Source: Pseudoxanthobacter soli DSM 19599
Lineage (GTDB): Bacteria > Pseudomonadota > Alphaproteobacteria > Rhizobiales > Segnochrobactraceae
Reading direction: 5' to 3'
Assembly (NCBI RefSeq): GCF_900148505.1
Contig: NZ_FRXO01000007.1
Location: forward strand, 124,001 to 188,000
DNA length: 64,000 nt
Part shown: piece by piece, positions 42,852 to 51,086 of the stretch
Numbering within the stretch: the first letter of the stretch is position 1
How the letters are laid out: each line of letters begins with the position of its first letter
Notes under the pieces: model-generated
Seen by the model: only the letters and a program-made list of their open reading frames with translations
Databases searched by the model: none
Told to the model about the DNA's origin: nothing
Program-made: the position numbers and the translations under genes

Positions 42852-43606
42852 TGTGGGACCAGATCGTTCAGCAAGCCCCGCGCTTCTTCACCTATTACAA
42901 TGCCGTGTTCGTGCTGCAGGCGATGGGCCGCACCATCGGCCTGACGCTGCTCGGCTGCATCAGCGGGTTCGTGTTCGGCTTCGTCATCGCCGCGATCCGC
43001 GAGACCCGCGCGCCGATCCTGATGCCCTTACGCATTCTCGTCACGATCTATGTCGAGATCTTCCGGCGCATCCCGTTCCTCGTGATCCTGTTCATCGTGA
43101 TGTTCGGGGTGCAGTCGATCACGCGGGACATCTCGCTGTTCGTGATCGCGGTGATCTCGATCTGCATGCTGTCGACGGCCTTCCTGTCGGAGATCATCCG
43201 CTCGGGGCTCGAATCCGTGCCGCGCCAGCAGCGCGAGGCGGCCGAGGTGATGAATTTCGGCTTCGCGCGCACGCTTCTGTTCGTGGTGCTGCCGCAGGCC
43301 TGGACCGTGATCTTGCCGCCCGGCATCGCCTTCATGGTGATGTTCATCAAGGACACCTCGCTCGTCTCGCAGATGGGCGTGGTGGAACTCGCCTTCACCG
43401 GCAAGATGTTCGTGGGGCGCGGGTTCTCGCCGTTCCTGGTCTATGCCGTGATCCTCGCCGGCTATTTCGTGATTTCCTATCCGCTCAGCCGCTTCGGAGC
43501 CTATCTGGAGAAACGCCTTGCCTCTTCTCGAAGCCGAAAATCTGACCAGCGCCTATGGGCAGCACCGGGTGCTGCACAACGTGAACCTGTCGGTGAACAA
43601 GGGTGA
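42851..43606 (+). CDS. Polar amino-acid ABC transporter permease 2
   Basis: 251-aa HisQ/GlnP-type permease. Starts MWDQIVQQAPRFFTYYNAVFVLQAMGRTIGLTLLG. The coupling segment REAAEVMNFGFARTLLFVVLPQAW and IKDTSLVSQMGVVELAFTG are clear. The last about 29 residues, after YLEKRLASS, are hydrophilic, lack family similarity and overlap the ATPase gene by 89 bp. Forms the heterodimeric channel with permease 1. Confidence 0.9.
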   Translation: MWDQIVQQAPRFFTYYNAVFVLQAMGRTIGLTLLGCISGFVFGFVIAAIRETRAPILMPLRILVTIYVEIFRRIPFLVILFIVMFGVQSITRDISLFVIAVISICMLSTAFLSEIIRSGLESVPRQQREAAEVMNFGFARTLLFVVLPQAWTVILPPGIAFMVMFIKDTSLVSQMGVVELAFTGKMFVGRGFSPFLVYAVILAGYFVISYPLSRFGAYLEKRLASSRSRKSDQRLWAAPGAAQREPVGEQG

Positions 43607-44258
43607 GGTCATCAGCCTGATCGGCCCCTCCGGCTCCGGCAAGAGCACGTTCCTGCGCGTTCTGATGGGCCTCTTGCCGCCGACCGGGGGCGAGGTGCGC
43701 ATCGACGGCACGCGCATCGACTACGGCTCGCGCACCCAGCTGAAGGCGATGCGCGACCGCATGGCGATCGTGTTCCAGCAGTACAACCTGTTCCAGAACA
43801 TGGACGTGATGCGCAACGTCACCATCGCGCCGATCTCGATCAAGAAGCGCCCGAAGGCCGAGGTGCTGCGCGAGGCGGAGACCCTGCTGGCGAAGGTGGG
43901 GCTTGCCGAGAAGCACCATTCCTATCCCGACCAGCTTTCCGGCGGCCAGCAGCAGCGCGTCGCCATTGCCCGCGCGCTCGCGCTGCGGCCGGAGATCCTG
44001 CTGCTCGACGAGGTGACGGCCGCGCTCGATCCGGAACTCGTCAACGAGGTGCTCGACACCGTGCGCTCGCTCGCGCGGGAGGGCATCACCATGCTGATCG
44101 TGTCCCACGAGATGGCGTTCGTGCGCGAGGTCTCGACGCGGGTCGTGATGATGGACAAGGGCCAGGTGGTGGAGATCGGCCCGCCGTCGCAGATTTTCGA
44201 GAACCCGCAGGAAGCCCGCACGCGCGAGTTCGTCGGCAAGATCCTGCGCCACCATTGA
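43518..44258 (+). CDS. Polar amino-acid ABC transporter ATPase
   Basis: 246-aa ATPase of the GlnQ/HisP type. Walker A is GPSGSGKST, signature [15 protein letters not shown], Walker [16 protein letters not shown], and switch histidine in [12 protein letters not shown]. The start is TTG 43518 with GGAG 7 nt upstream, giving [14 protein letters not shown]. No in-frame ATG fits. It overlaps permease 2 by 89 bp, an unusually long overlap. Energises the importer. Confidence 0.92.
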   Translation: MPLLEAENLTSAYGQHRVLHNVNLSVNKGEVISLIGPSGSGKSTFLRVLMGLLPPTGGEVRIDGTRIDYGSRTQLKAMRDRMAIVFQQYNLFQNMDVMRNVTIAPISIKKRPKAEVLREAETLLAKVGLAEKHHSYPDQLSGGQQQRVAIARALALRPEILLLDEVTAALDPELVNEVLDTVRSLAREGITMLIVSHEMAFVREVSTRVVMMDKGQVVEIGPPSQIFENPQEARTREFVGKILRHH

Positions 44259-44267
44259 TGCGCGGAG

Positions 44268-44302
44268 GCCTCCCGGCTGGCCTATGCAGCCGACCGGGAG
44301 GC
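44268..44302. terminator. Hairpin terminator between convergent genes
   Basis: GCCTCCCGG (44268-44276) pairs with CCGGGAGGC (44294-44302), with an inner GGCT/AGCC extension. It lies 9 bp after the importer ATPase stop and can serve both convergent transcripts. Following T-rich sequence is weak. Confidence 0.6.
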
Positions 44303-44366
44303 TGGATTTGAGGCGTTCAGGGTCCGAGCGCCGTCGGGTAGCCGGAGCGCGGACGCTGCGCGGCGG

Positions 44367-45404
44367 TTATTCGGACTTTCCGAACAGGAGCTGGGCGCCC
44401 GCCTTGAACAGATCCTGGATGCTCTGGGCGCTGCGCGTGCCCGAATAGCTGAAGTGGACCGACGTCCCTCCCGCCTCCGACCGGTCTACCTGGAAGCGGA
44501 CGCCGCTGAGGATGAAGTAGGCGAACGCCGCCCTGAGCGCGGTGGTGACCGTGAGCTTGCCGCTCAGGATGGTGTTGCCGTTCGCGGTGAAGATGTCGGC
44601 GGAATCCCACGCGACCGTGGCCAGCGTGTCGGCCTGGGTGTCCTCGGAGAGGCTGAGATAGGTCAGCGCCGCGAGTTCGCGCTGATCCTCCGACAACAGC
44701 CAGCCGAGATCGGAGGCCAAGGCCAAGGTCGGGGGCGGCCCCTGGGTGACGGTCCAGTTGCCTTCAGCGGTGTAGGTGACCGTGCACTTGTTGTACGTGA
44801 AGTCATTCGGCACCGAGATCGTGGCGCAATTGGACGAAACGTCCGTCCACTTCGCCAGCGAATTGTAGTTGTAGGCGCCGACCGCGACATAGAACGTCAG
44901 CTCAGGGGTCAGAGTGCGCGTCTGCTGCGGGCTCGGCGACCAGGTCATGCCCATGAAGCCGGACTGGGTCTGGATGCCGAACGATTGGCTGCTGAACCAG
45001 CCGTTCGTCTCGTTCCCGGCCTTGTTGAAGGCGTTGGACGCGATCGAGATCATATTCGCGGGTGCGCTGGTGCCGACGCGCTTCATCGTCGGCCCCAGAT
45101 TCGGCGGCACCGTGACGTATTCCGCGCTCCACTGATCCTGGAGCGAGGCTTTGTTGGTGACGTTCGACACGACCTGAACGTTGAGGCCGACGGCCTGGTT
45201 GCTGGCGCCGGCGCCGACGACGTACTGGACGGGGATGGCGAAGTAGTTCTGACCCTGGGCGTGCGAACGCACCGCAAGCGAGGCGGAGGAGTTGGCGTAG
45301 ACGCCGGGGTCGCTCGCCAGCTGCTGCGGCGGCGCCAGGAAGCACCAGAAGTTCTGGGTGTCGGCCGAATTGTTCACGAGGTAGATGGTGTAGGTGTCGG
45401 TCAT
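44367..45404 (-). CDS. Hypothetical beta-rich protein, weakly RhiA-like
   Basis: 345-aa protein that I cannot assign firmly. It starts MTDTYTIYLVNNSADTQNFW, is rich in Asn, Ser, Thr and Gln, has no signal peptide or membrane segment, and has many short alternating beta-like strands up to residue about 215. A more helical part (LSEDQRELAALTYLSLSED) and a C-terminal amphipathic end follow. The VNNSA opening recalls RhiA, an abundant rhizosphere-expressed rhizobial protein, but I would not rely on that. It lies downstream of a TetR gene and shares an AAAAGTATAA box with it. Composition is less GC-rich than neighbours. Confidence 0.7.
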   Translation of the reverse strand: MTDTYTIYLVNNSADTQNFWCFLAPPQQLASDPGVYANSSASLAVRSHAQGQNYFAIPVQYVVGAGASNQAVGLNVQVVSNVTNKASLQDQWSAEYVTVPPNLGPTMKRVGTSAPANMISIASNAFNKAGNETNGWFSSQSFGIQTQSGFMGMTWSPSPQQTRTLTPELTFYVAVGAYNYNSLAKWTDVSSNCATISVPNDFTYNKCTVTYTAEGNWTVTQGPPPTLALASDLGWLLSEDQRELAALTYLSLSEDTQADTLATVAWDSADIFTANGNTILSGKLTVTTALRAAFAYFILSGVRFQVDRSEAGGTSVHFSYSGTRSAQSIQDLFKAGAQLLFGKSE

Positions 45405-45510
45405 CGTTCTCTCGCTGGTTTTGGGCGGAAGAAAGAGGCGCCCGGAGCGCCTGCCGTGCCTGCCTTCGGCGACGACACCGACAGCGTGCGTCACTGGCGT
45501 TGATGCACGC

Positions 45511-45525
45511 AAAAGTATAAATGTT
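45511..45525. promoter_or_regulatory. AT-rich box AAAAGTATAA-ATGTT upstream of the hypothetical gene
   Basis: AAAAGTATAA followed directly by ATGTT lies 107 bp upstream of the start at 45404. The same 10-mer followed by CTA and ATGTT occurs upstream of the tetR gene at 46603. Possibly a shared TetR operator or a promoter element; only two copies. Confidence 0.35.
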
Positions 45526-45599
45526 GAGAAATTCACTTTTCGGATGCAGGCGGGATCCCGAACCCGGGAATGGCTGCGCCGGGCCTGTTCACCGGCGGT

Positions 45600-46340
45600 T
45601 CACCCGGCTCTCGGCAACAGGGCACCGAGAAGGACGGCGCGCATCAGGTGCAGGCTTTCCGGTGCGCCCATGAGCAGGGCATCTCTCAAAAGGAAGGACC
45701 GGGAGACGGCAACGACCGCGACGAGACCCGCATTGATCTGCGGGACCGTCAGGGCGGCGCACGGTCCTTCGCCACGGATGAAGACGGCGTGCGCGGTCGC
45801 CGCCACCATCCACAGAGCCTCGTCGCCGACATCGAAATAGCGGCTGGCGAGGTGGTGGCGTAGGGGCTCGGGGAGCCGGCGCGCCTGATCGCAGGCGCTG
45901 GCGACGAAAGCGACGATCGTGCTCGCCAGATCGTGCTCCGTCCGGAAACTGTGCGCGGCCAGAAGCGTGAGCAGGCTCTCGCAAGCGGTTGCCTGCACGC
46001 GGCGCACCGCGAGGCGGATGACGTCGTGAATGTCGGCGAAGTAGCGGTAGGCGGCCTGCACCGTGACGCCGGCCTCGCGCGCCACGGCATCGAGCGTGAC
46101 GCCGTCTAGCCGCCGGCGCCGGTGGAGGATGCGGATGGTCGCGGCGAGCAGCCGTTCCACGCTGTCCAGCGCGCGCGCCTGACGCGGCATGACGCGGAAG
46201 GCAGACGAGATCAGAAGTCCGGCGGGACCCGCGGCGAGGTCGCCGAGGCCGCGGCCGAGTGCGGCCGTCCAAAGGTTGACGGACTGAAGGGGCGCCAGAA
46301 GCGGCGCGAGACCGGATCCGTCATCCGCCTGCCCGCTCAT
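45600..46340 (-). CDS. TetR-family transcriptional regulator
   Basis: 246-aa TetR regulator. The DNA-binding domain is at residues about 55-105: ALDSVERLLAATIRILHRRRRLDGVTLDAV, with HTH AREAGVTVQAAYRYFADIHDVI. The N-terminal 50 residues are longer than usual. The ligand domain has no recognisable specificity. It precedes the RhiA-like hypothetical on the same strand, with similar AT-rich boxes upstream of both, so it probably controls that gene and itself. Confidence 0.85.
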   Translation of the reverse strand: MSGQADDGSGLAPLLAPLQSVNLWTAALGRGLGDLAAGPAGLLISSAFRVMPRQARALDSVERLLAATIRILHRRRRLDGVTLDAVAREAGVTVQAAYRYFADIHDVIRLAVRRVQATACESLLTLLAAHSFRTEHDLASTIVAFVASACDQARRLPEPLRHHLASRYFDVGDEALWMVAATAHAVFIRGEGPCAALTVPQINAGLVAVVAVSRSFLLRDALLMGAPESLHLMRAVLLGALLPRAG

Positions 46341-46930
46341 GGATGTTAGCGGCGCGACATCGCCCGCGGCATCGCGACCGGTGAGCCGTGGCCGGGCGGA
46401 TCGGCGGGGACGCAGGCGTTATGCCCGGCGGGGGCGCAGGCGCAGTGCCGGGAAGGGTGGCAGCGGCAGAGCCGCCGCGCGTGGAGCCACGAGGGGCGTC
46501 GCGGGAAACCGGCCGGATCGTTCTCCATCGACATTCGTCACCGTCTGACATGGCCGCACGGCGCTGCCGAACGGCACGCCCGGATGACGAGGAAATACAA
46601 CTAAAAGTATAACTAATGTTATGCCGCTTTTTGAGCGGATCGGAAAATTTCGGCGATGATGCAGTCGATTGCGTGCAACGCCGCCCTTTGTCCTCGGGGA
46701 GGAGGTCAAGCGGCAATGCGTCCATTGGTTGCAAATGTGTGTCGCGTTCGCACATCCGGCGACGCGGAGCGCCGCATGCCGGCACCGGCCCGATGCGGCG
46801 ACGGATCAGACGCCGCGCGACCTGTCATCGCCGCGCGGTATGGGACGGACCGATTGCCCAGGGACGGCCGTGAGCCTGCTCGCCGCGCGGACCGCTTCGA
46901 TCTTATCGGAGCGGGGGCCTATCGCCGGGC
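46341..46930. other. Intergenic region upstream of tetR, no gene seen
   Basis: About 590 bp. It holds the AT-rich box near 46603 and otherwise shows no coding region that I can support; open frames here lack ribosome sites and family similarity. Confidence 0.5.
46603..46622. promoter_or_regulatory. Candidate TetR operator ATAAC-TAAT-GTTAT
   Basis: An inverted repeat ATAAC-TAAT-GTTAT (46609-46622) overlaps AAAAGTATAA (46603-46612), 263 bp upstream of the tetR start. It resembles the box at 45511. It stands out in a GC-rich background. Confidence 0.4.
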
Positions 46931-46935
46931 GCTTG

Positions 46936-47045
46936 GAGCGCTTACCGATCTGATGAAAGCATCAGATCGATAAGAAGTGGGTCCAGATTCAAAGACTTGA
47001 GCATATCCCGATCAGATCGGTGCAGTCTGACCGGGACAGGCTCTA
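46936..47045 (+). repeat. Intergenic double-hairpin repeat, copy 3
   Basis: Hairpin 1 CGATCTGATG-AAAG-CATCAGATCG (46946-46969) is perfect. Link GGTCCAGATTCAAAGACTTGAGC, then hairpin 2 CCCGATCAGA / TCTGACCGGG with one mismatch, closed by GAGC/GCTC. The last bases CTA supply the TAG stop of the adjacent DAO-fold gene. Confidence 0.8.
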
Positions 47046-48179
47046 ACCCTTGGGCAGGAAGGGGGAGAGATCGACGTCGAGCGGAGGCTGGCGTCCCTGC
47101 ACGAGGCTCGCCACGATGCGCGCGGAGATCGGGCCGGCGGTGAAGCCCATCCACGGGAAGAAGTTCACGAAGAAGCCGGGCACGGCGGGGATCTCGCCGA
47201 GAATGGGCTTCCAGTCCGACGTGCCGTTGACGATGGCCGCCCAGGTGCGGACGATCTTCACCTTCGCAAGCGCCGGGACCACGGAGACGGCAACGGCGAG
47301 ATTGCGGGCGAGCGAATCCGGGTTGGCGACCGGGTTGCCGTGCCGGCCGAGCCGCGCCGGCCAGCCGCCTCCGATGAGGAGGGTGCCGACGCCGTTCTGC
47401 TTCAGGGTGAGCTTCTCGCCGGTATAGTAGACAAGGTGCGGCACCAGCGGGCCGACCTGCTCCGTGGCGCTCGCCTGGATCGGGAAGCCCTGCACGTCGG
47501 CGAGTTCTATGCCGGCCATGGCGGCGATACGGGCGGCGTCCGCCCCCGCGGCGTCGACCACGCGCTTCGCCTTCAGCACGCCGCGCGGAGTCGAGACCTC
47601 GAAGCCATCGCCGGTGCGCACGATCGCCTGGACCGGGGTGTGCCGCAGGATGGTGGCGCCGAGCCGCTCGGCGGCGGCGGCGAAGGCCGGCGCGACCGCG
47701 AACGGATTGGCCTTGCCTTCGTCGGGGCAGAACGCGCCGCCGACGATGTGATCCGACAGATACGGGGCGAGCGCGCGGAGCGCCGGCCTGTCCAGAATGT
47801 CGATGCGAAGCCCCTGGGCGCGCTCGAACGCCGCCTTGCGCTCGATATCGCGCATCTGCGCCTCGTTCGGCGCCACCAGCAGTCCACCTTTCAGGCCGAT
47901 CTCCAGATCGACGCCGAGAAGCGCCGGCAGGCCGCGCCACATTTCGATGGAGCGGGCGAGCAGGCCGATGGTGGGCGAGAACACCTCTGCCCATGCCTCG
48001 CCGTTGGTCACGAACGGATCGTGGGGGATCTGCGCGTGGAGGCTGCCGGCGTTCGAGCCCGACGCCAGCGTATTGAGATCCGTCCGCTCGAGCAGGGTGA
48101 CGTCCACCCCGTCGGCGGCGAGATAGTAGGCCGTGGCGCAGCCGGCGAGCCCGCCGCCGATCACGATCACATCGGACAT
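47043..48179 (-). CDS. FAD-dependent D-amino-acid/imino-acid oxidase-fold dehydrogenase (OoxB/LhpB/HcnC-like)
   Basis: 378-aa DAO-superfamily flavoprotein. The FAD motif is VIVIGGGLAGCATAYYLAADG (residues 3-23), followed by ERTDLNTLASGSNAGSLHAQ, the SNAGSLH form seen in opine oxidase B and D-hydroxyproline dehydrogenase catalytic subunits. C-terminal FAD contacts are in FPWMGFTAGPISARIVA. ATG 48179 is preceded by GAGGG. It has the tandem 19-bp operator upstream and lies divergent from the DapA-family gene. The HcnAB-like fusion at 35.8 kb is the natural electron-accepting partner. Likely oxidises a D-amino or cyclic imino acid to an imine. Confidence 0.87.
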   Translation of the reverse strand: MSDVIVIGGGLAGCATAYYLAADGVDVTLLERTDLNTLASGSNAGSLHAQIPHDPFVTNGEAWAEVFSPTIGLLARSIEMWRGLPALLGVDLEIGLKGGLLVAPNEAQMRDIERKAAFERAQGLRIDILDRPALRALAPYLSDHIVGGAFCPDEGKANPFAVAPAFAAAAERLGATILRHTPVQAIVRTGDGFEVSTPRGVLKAKRVVDAAGADAARIAAMAGIELADVQGFPIQASATEQVGPLVPHLVYYTGEKLTLKQNGVGTLLIGGGWPARLGRHGNPVANPDSLARNLAVAVSVVPALAKVKIVRTWAAIVNGTSDWKPILGEIPAVPGFFVNFFPWMGFTAGPISARIVASLVQGRQPPLDVDLSPFLPKG

Positions 48180-48241
48180 TTTTCCCTCACGCGGACGCCG
48201 GCCAACGACCCCGGCCATAAACCAGCTTGGCTTACAATCGC

Positions 48242-48279
48242 TCGTTCGCTATAGTAACAAATGTTCGCAATGTGAACGT
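48242..48279. promoter_or_regulatory. Tandem 19-bp operator between DAO-fold and DapA-family genes
   Basis: Site A 48242-48260 is TCGTTCG-CTATA-GTAACAA and site B 48261-48279 is ATGTTCG-CAATG-TGAACGT, abutting. GTTCG cores are 19 bp apart. 63 bp upstream of the minus-strand start and 141 bp upstream of the plus-strand start. Confidence 0.72.
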
Positions 48280-48419
48280 TTCTTTTTGCGAGAGTGCTCG
48301 GCTTCTCCCCAAAAACGAAGCGCAAACATGCCTGGCGCGCCCATGGCCTGGGCGGGGTGCCCAAGAAAAATTCGCACGTCCGTTCACTTATCGCACCATT
48401 CAGAATCTGGAAATAGAGC

Positions 48420-49361
48420 ATGGTCCAGCAGTTTCGCGGCAGTCATACCGTCACCATCACCCCCTTCACGCCGGACGGGCGGACCATCGACGAGGCGGCC
48501 CTGAAGCGCTTCCTCGACTGGCAGATCGCGAGCGGCGTGCCCGGCGTCATCATTCTCGGCACCACCGGCGAGTTCCTCACCATCACTGACGAGGAGCGCC
48601 GCCGCTATGTCGAGGCGACGGTGAAGCACGCGGCCGGCCGGCTGCAGGTGATGGTCGGCACCATGAACGCCCACACCCCGAACGCCGTGCGCTACAGCAA
48701 GGAGGCGGAGGAACTCGGCGCCGATGGCCTGATGATCGCCCCGCCCTATTACTACACCCCCACCCATGACGAGATTTTCAACTATTACAAGGCGATCTCG
48801 GAAGCGGTGCAGATTCCGATCATGCTCTACAACAACCCGGTGACGACGAATGTCGACATGCCGGCCAAGCTTGTCGCCCGGATGACGAAGGACCTCGAAA
48901 ATGTCCGCTACATCAAGGAAGCGAGCATGGACGTCGGCCGGGTCTATGACATCGTGGAACTGACCGAGGGCGTGATGAACGTGTTCGCCGGGGAGCGCAT
49001 CGTCGAGAGCTTCCGCCTCGGCGCCGTCGGCTACGTCAATCCCTACGGCAACTACATTCCCCGCGCCTCCTCGCGCATCTGGGACTATCTGGTCGCCGGC
49101 CGGCTGGACGATGCCCGCGCGATCCAGGCGCTGATCAACCGGATGGACCACATCATCGCCGAGGGGCACCCGACCTACGGCCACCAGTGCTATTCCAAGG
49201 CGCTGGCGGCGGCAGCCGGATATCCGGTCGGCGACGTGCGCGCGCCGCTGACCACCTTCGCCGAACTCGGCGCGGAAGGCATTGCCCGGCGGGAGAAGCT
49301 CGTCGCCATCATGGGCGAGCTCGATGCGCTGATGGATCGCCTCGAAGCCAAGGCTGCCTGA
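48420..49361 (+). CDS. DapA-family (dihydrodipicolinate synthase-like) lyase or deaminase
   Basis: 313-aa class-I aldolase-type TIM barrel. The Schiff-base lysine is K166 in VRYIKEASMD, catalytic Tyr is Y137 in MLYNNP, and the pyruvate-binding loop is LGTTGEF (47-53). Members include dihydrodipicolinate synthase, N-acetylneuraminate lyase, keto-sugar acid dehydratases and pyrroline-4-hydroxy-2-carboxylate deaminase. Genomic placement beside a DAO-fold dehydrogenase and within a regulon with a semialdehyde dehydrogenase favours the deaminase type, since DapA for lysine synthesis is normally not in such clusters. Divergent from the DAO-fold gene across a tandem operator. Confidence 0.9.
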   Translation: MVQQFRGSHTVTITPFTPDGRTIDEAALKRFLDWQIASGVPGVIILGTTGEFLTITDEERRRYVEATVKHAAGRLQVMVGTMNAHTPNAVRYSKEAEELGADGLMIAPPYYYTPTHDEIFNYYKAISEAVQIPIMLYNNPVTTNVDMPAKLVARMTKDLENVRYIKEASMDVGRVYDIVELTEGVMNVFAGERIVESFRLGAVGYVNPYGNYIPRASSRIWDYLVAGRLDDARAIQALINRMDHIIAEGHPTYGHQCYSKALAAAAGYPVGDVRAPLTTFAELGAEGIARREKLVAIMGELDALMDRLEAKAA

Positions 49362-49555
49362 GGGCGGCTGCCCGAAGAAGGCCGCGAGAGGGATGGGGCG
49401 GTGAGCGTCCCGGCTGGGCGCGTGCATTTCCGATTTGCACGGGCCCGTGCCACCCCTGGCTTGCACCGGCCCGACCCCGTTCCTACGTGAAAAACGTCCA
49501 TCGGGACGTCGGGCCGCGCTTCGCGTTTCCTCCCATGACCTCGCTGTCCGACGAG

Positions 49556-49603
49556 GCCGGACGGATGACCGTTACCCCAGTCATCCGTCCGGCTTCTTTT
49601 TTT
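49556..49603 (+). terminator. Strong Rho-independent terminator
   Basis: A perfect 14-bp stem (GCCGGACGGATGAC / GTCATCCGTCCGGC) with a 10-nt loop is followed by TTCTTTTTTT. It lies about 195 bp after the DapA-family stop and 59 bp before the old yellow enzyme, so the latter needs its own promoter. It is the clearest terminator in the window. Confidence 0.92.
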
Positions 49604-49661
49604 GACGACACCCTCGCGGCGGGCCTCGCTTTCCGCCGGATGACAGCACGGACCGAACGCG

Positions 49662-50792
49662 ATGACTGCGCCGCACCTCTTCACGCCGTTCCAGACCCGG
49701 AGCGTCCGCTTCAAGAACCGCATTGTGCTGTCGCCGATGTGCCAGTACAGCGCGCTGGACGGCCACGTCACGGACTGGCACCTCGCGCATCACGCCCGCT
49801 TTGCGCTCGGCGGCGTCGGCGGGGCGATCATCGAGGCAACCGGCGTTCTGCCGGAGGGCCGCATCACCCCCGGCTGCCTGGGGCTGTGGAGCGACGAGCA
49901 GGTGCCGGGACTGGCCCGCATCGCGGCGCTCTATCACAGCGAGGCCATTCCGGTCGGCATCCAGCTTTCCCACGCCGGCCGCAAGGCGAGCGCAGCACGG
50001 CCATTCGACGGCGCCGCTCCGCTCGGCCCGGATTCGCCGGAGCCCGCGTGGCAGACGGTGGCGCCGAGCGCGCTCGCCCACGACGCCGCCTGGCCGACCC
50101 CCCACGCCCTCGACGAGGCGGAGATCGCCGGGATCGTCCAGGCCTTCGCGGACGCGACGCGCCGGGCGATGGCCGCAGGGCTCGATTTCGTCGAGATCCA
50201 CGGTGCCCACGGCTATCTGATCAACACCTTCTTCTCGCCGATCTCGAACAAGCGCACCGATGGCTACGGCGGCAGCCTGGAGAACCGGATGCGGTTCGCG
50301 CTGGAGGTGACCGAGGCGGTGCGCGTGGCGCTGCCGGCCGACAAGCCGCTGTTCTACCGCGTCTCGGCCGTCGACGGGGTCGAGGGCGGCGTGACGATCG
50401 AGGAAACGGTCGCGCTCTCCCGCGCGCTCGCCGCGCGCGGTGTCGACGTGGTCGACGCCTCGTCCGGCGGCATCCTCGGGCCGGTCGCCCGTGCCGCCAC
50501 GCGGCCGACGCCGGGCTTCCAGGTGCCCTACGCCGATGCGATCCGCCACGGCGCGGGCGTCGCGACCATGGCCGTCGGACTGATCGTCGAACCGCATCAG
50601 GCGGAGGCGGTGCTTGCGGACGGCCATGCCGATCTCGTGGCCATCGGCCGCGAACTGCTGGCGGATGGCGATTTCGCCTACCGGGCGGCGCTCGAACTCG
50701 GGCTTGAGAACCCCTCCTCGGTGCTGCCGCAGAAATATGCCTTCTATCTCTCCCGCCGGAAGGCGGTACTGGCGCCCGCGAAGGCAGGCTGA
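49662..50792 (+). CDS. Old yellow enzyme (NADH:flavin oxidoreductase, YqjM class)
   Basis: 376-aa FMN-dependent ene-reductase. SPMCQYSA places a Cys at residue 27, the redox-tuning cysteine of YqjM-class enzymes, and the substrate histidine pair lies in ATGVLPEGRI and LSHAGRKAS / EIHGAHGYLINTFFSP. SNKRTDGYGGSLENRMRF is the family signature. Reduces an activated C=C bond with NAD(P)H. A strong terminator separates it from the DapA-family gene, so joint regulation is unproven. Confidence 0.93.
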   Translation: MTAPHLFTPFQTRSVRFKNRIVLSPMCQYSALDGHVTDWHLAHHARFALGGVGGAIIEATGVLPEGRITPGCLGLWSDEQVPGLARIAALYHSEAIPVGIQLSHAGRKASAARPFDGAAPLGPDSPEPAWQTVAPSALAHDAAWPTPHALDEAEIAGIVQAFADATRRAMAAGLDFVEIHGAHGYLINTFFSPISNKRTDGYGGSLENRMRFALEVTEAVRVALPADKPLFYRVSAVDGVEGGVTIEETVALSRALAARGVDVVDASSGGILGPVARAATRPTPGFQVPYADAIRHGAGVATMAVGLIVEPHQAEAVLADGHADLVAIGRELLADGDFAYRAALELGLENPSSVLPQKYAFYLSRRKAVLAPAKAG

Positions 50793-50960
50793 CGCCGGCC
50801 GGTCGTCCCTCGATCGGCGCGCGCTCCCGTCTTGAAGGCGGGAGCGGTCGACGTGCGTATCTGTCCCCCTGCCCTCCCCATCCCGCGATGCCTGCCGAGC
50901 CGCGGCGGGCTGTCGCCGTTCGCGTCAGAATCGGACAGCCCGGCCCTCGGCAGCCGTCCA

Positions 50961-51074
50961 GAGCGCTTTCCGATCTGATGGAATCATCAGATCGATAAGA
51001 AATCGCTCCAGATTCAAAATCTTGAGCATATCCTTGTCGTTCAGATCGGTTCGATCTGAACGGGATATGCTCTA
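50961..51074 (+). repeat. Intergenic double-hairpin repeat, copy 4
   Basis: GAGCGCTTTC then hairpin 1 CGATCTGATG-GAAT-CATCAGATCG (50971-50994). Hairpin 2 has outer stem GAGCATATCC / GGATATGCTC (51024-51033 / 51063-51072) and inner stem CGTTCAGATCG / CGATCTGAACG (51038-51048 / 51052-51062), all perfect. Lies between convergent genes. Confidence 0.88.
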
Positions 51075-51086
51075 AGTCTTTGACGC

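Noticed and set aside
46341-46930. Short open frames in the 590-bp gap upstream of tetR
   Set aside because: They lack ribosome sites, have compositions expected from out-of-frame GC-rich DNA, and match no family that I recognise.
47043-49361. Calling the DAO-fold and DapA-family genes a standard hydroxyproline operon
   Set aside because: No 4-hydroxyproline epimerase or proline racemase-fold gene is in the window, so only a resemblance is claimed.
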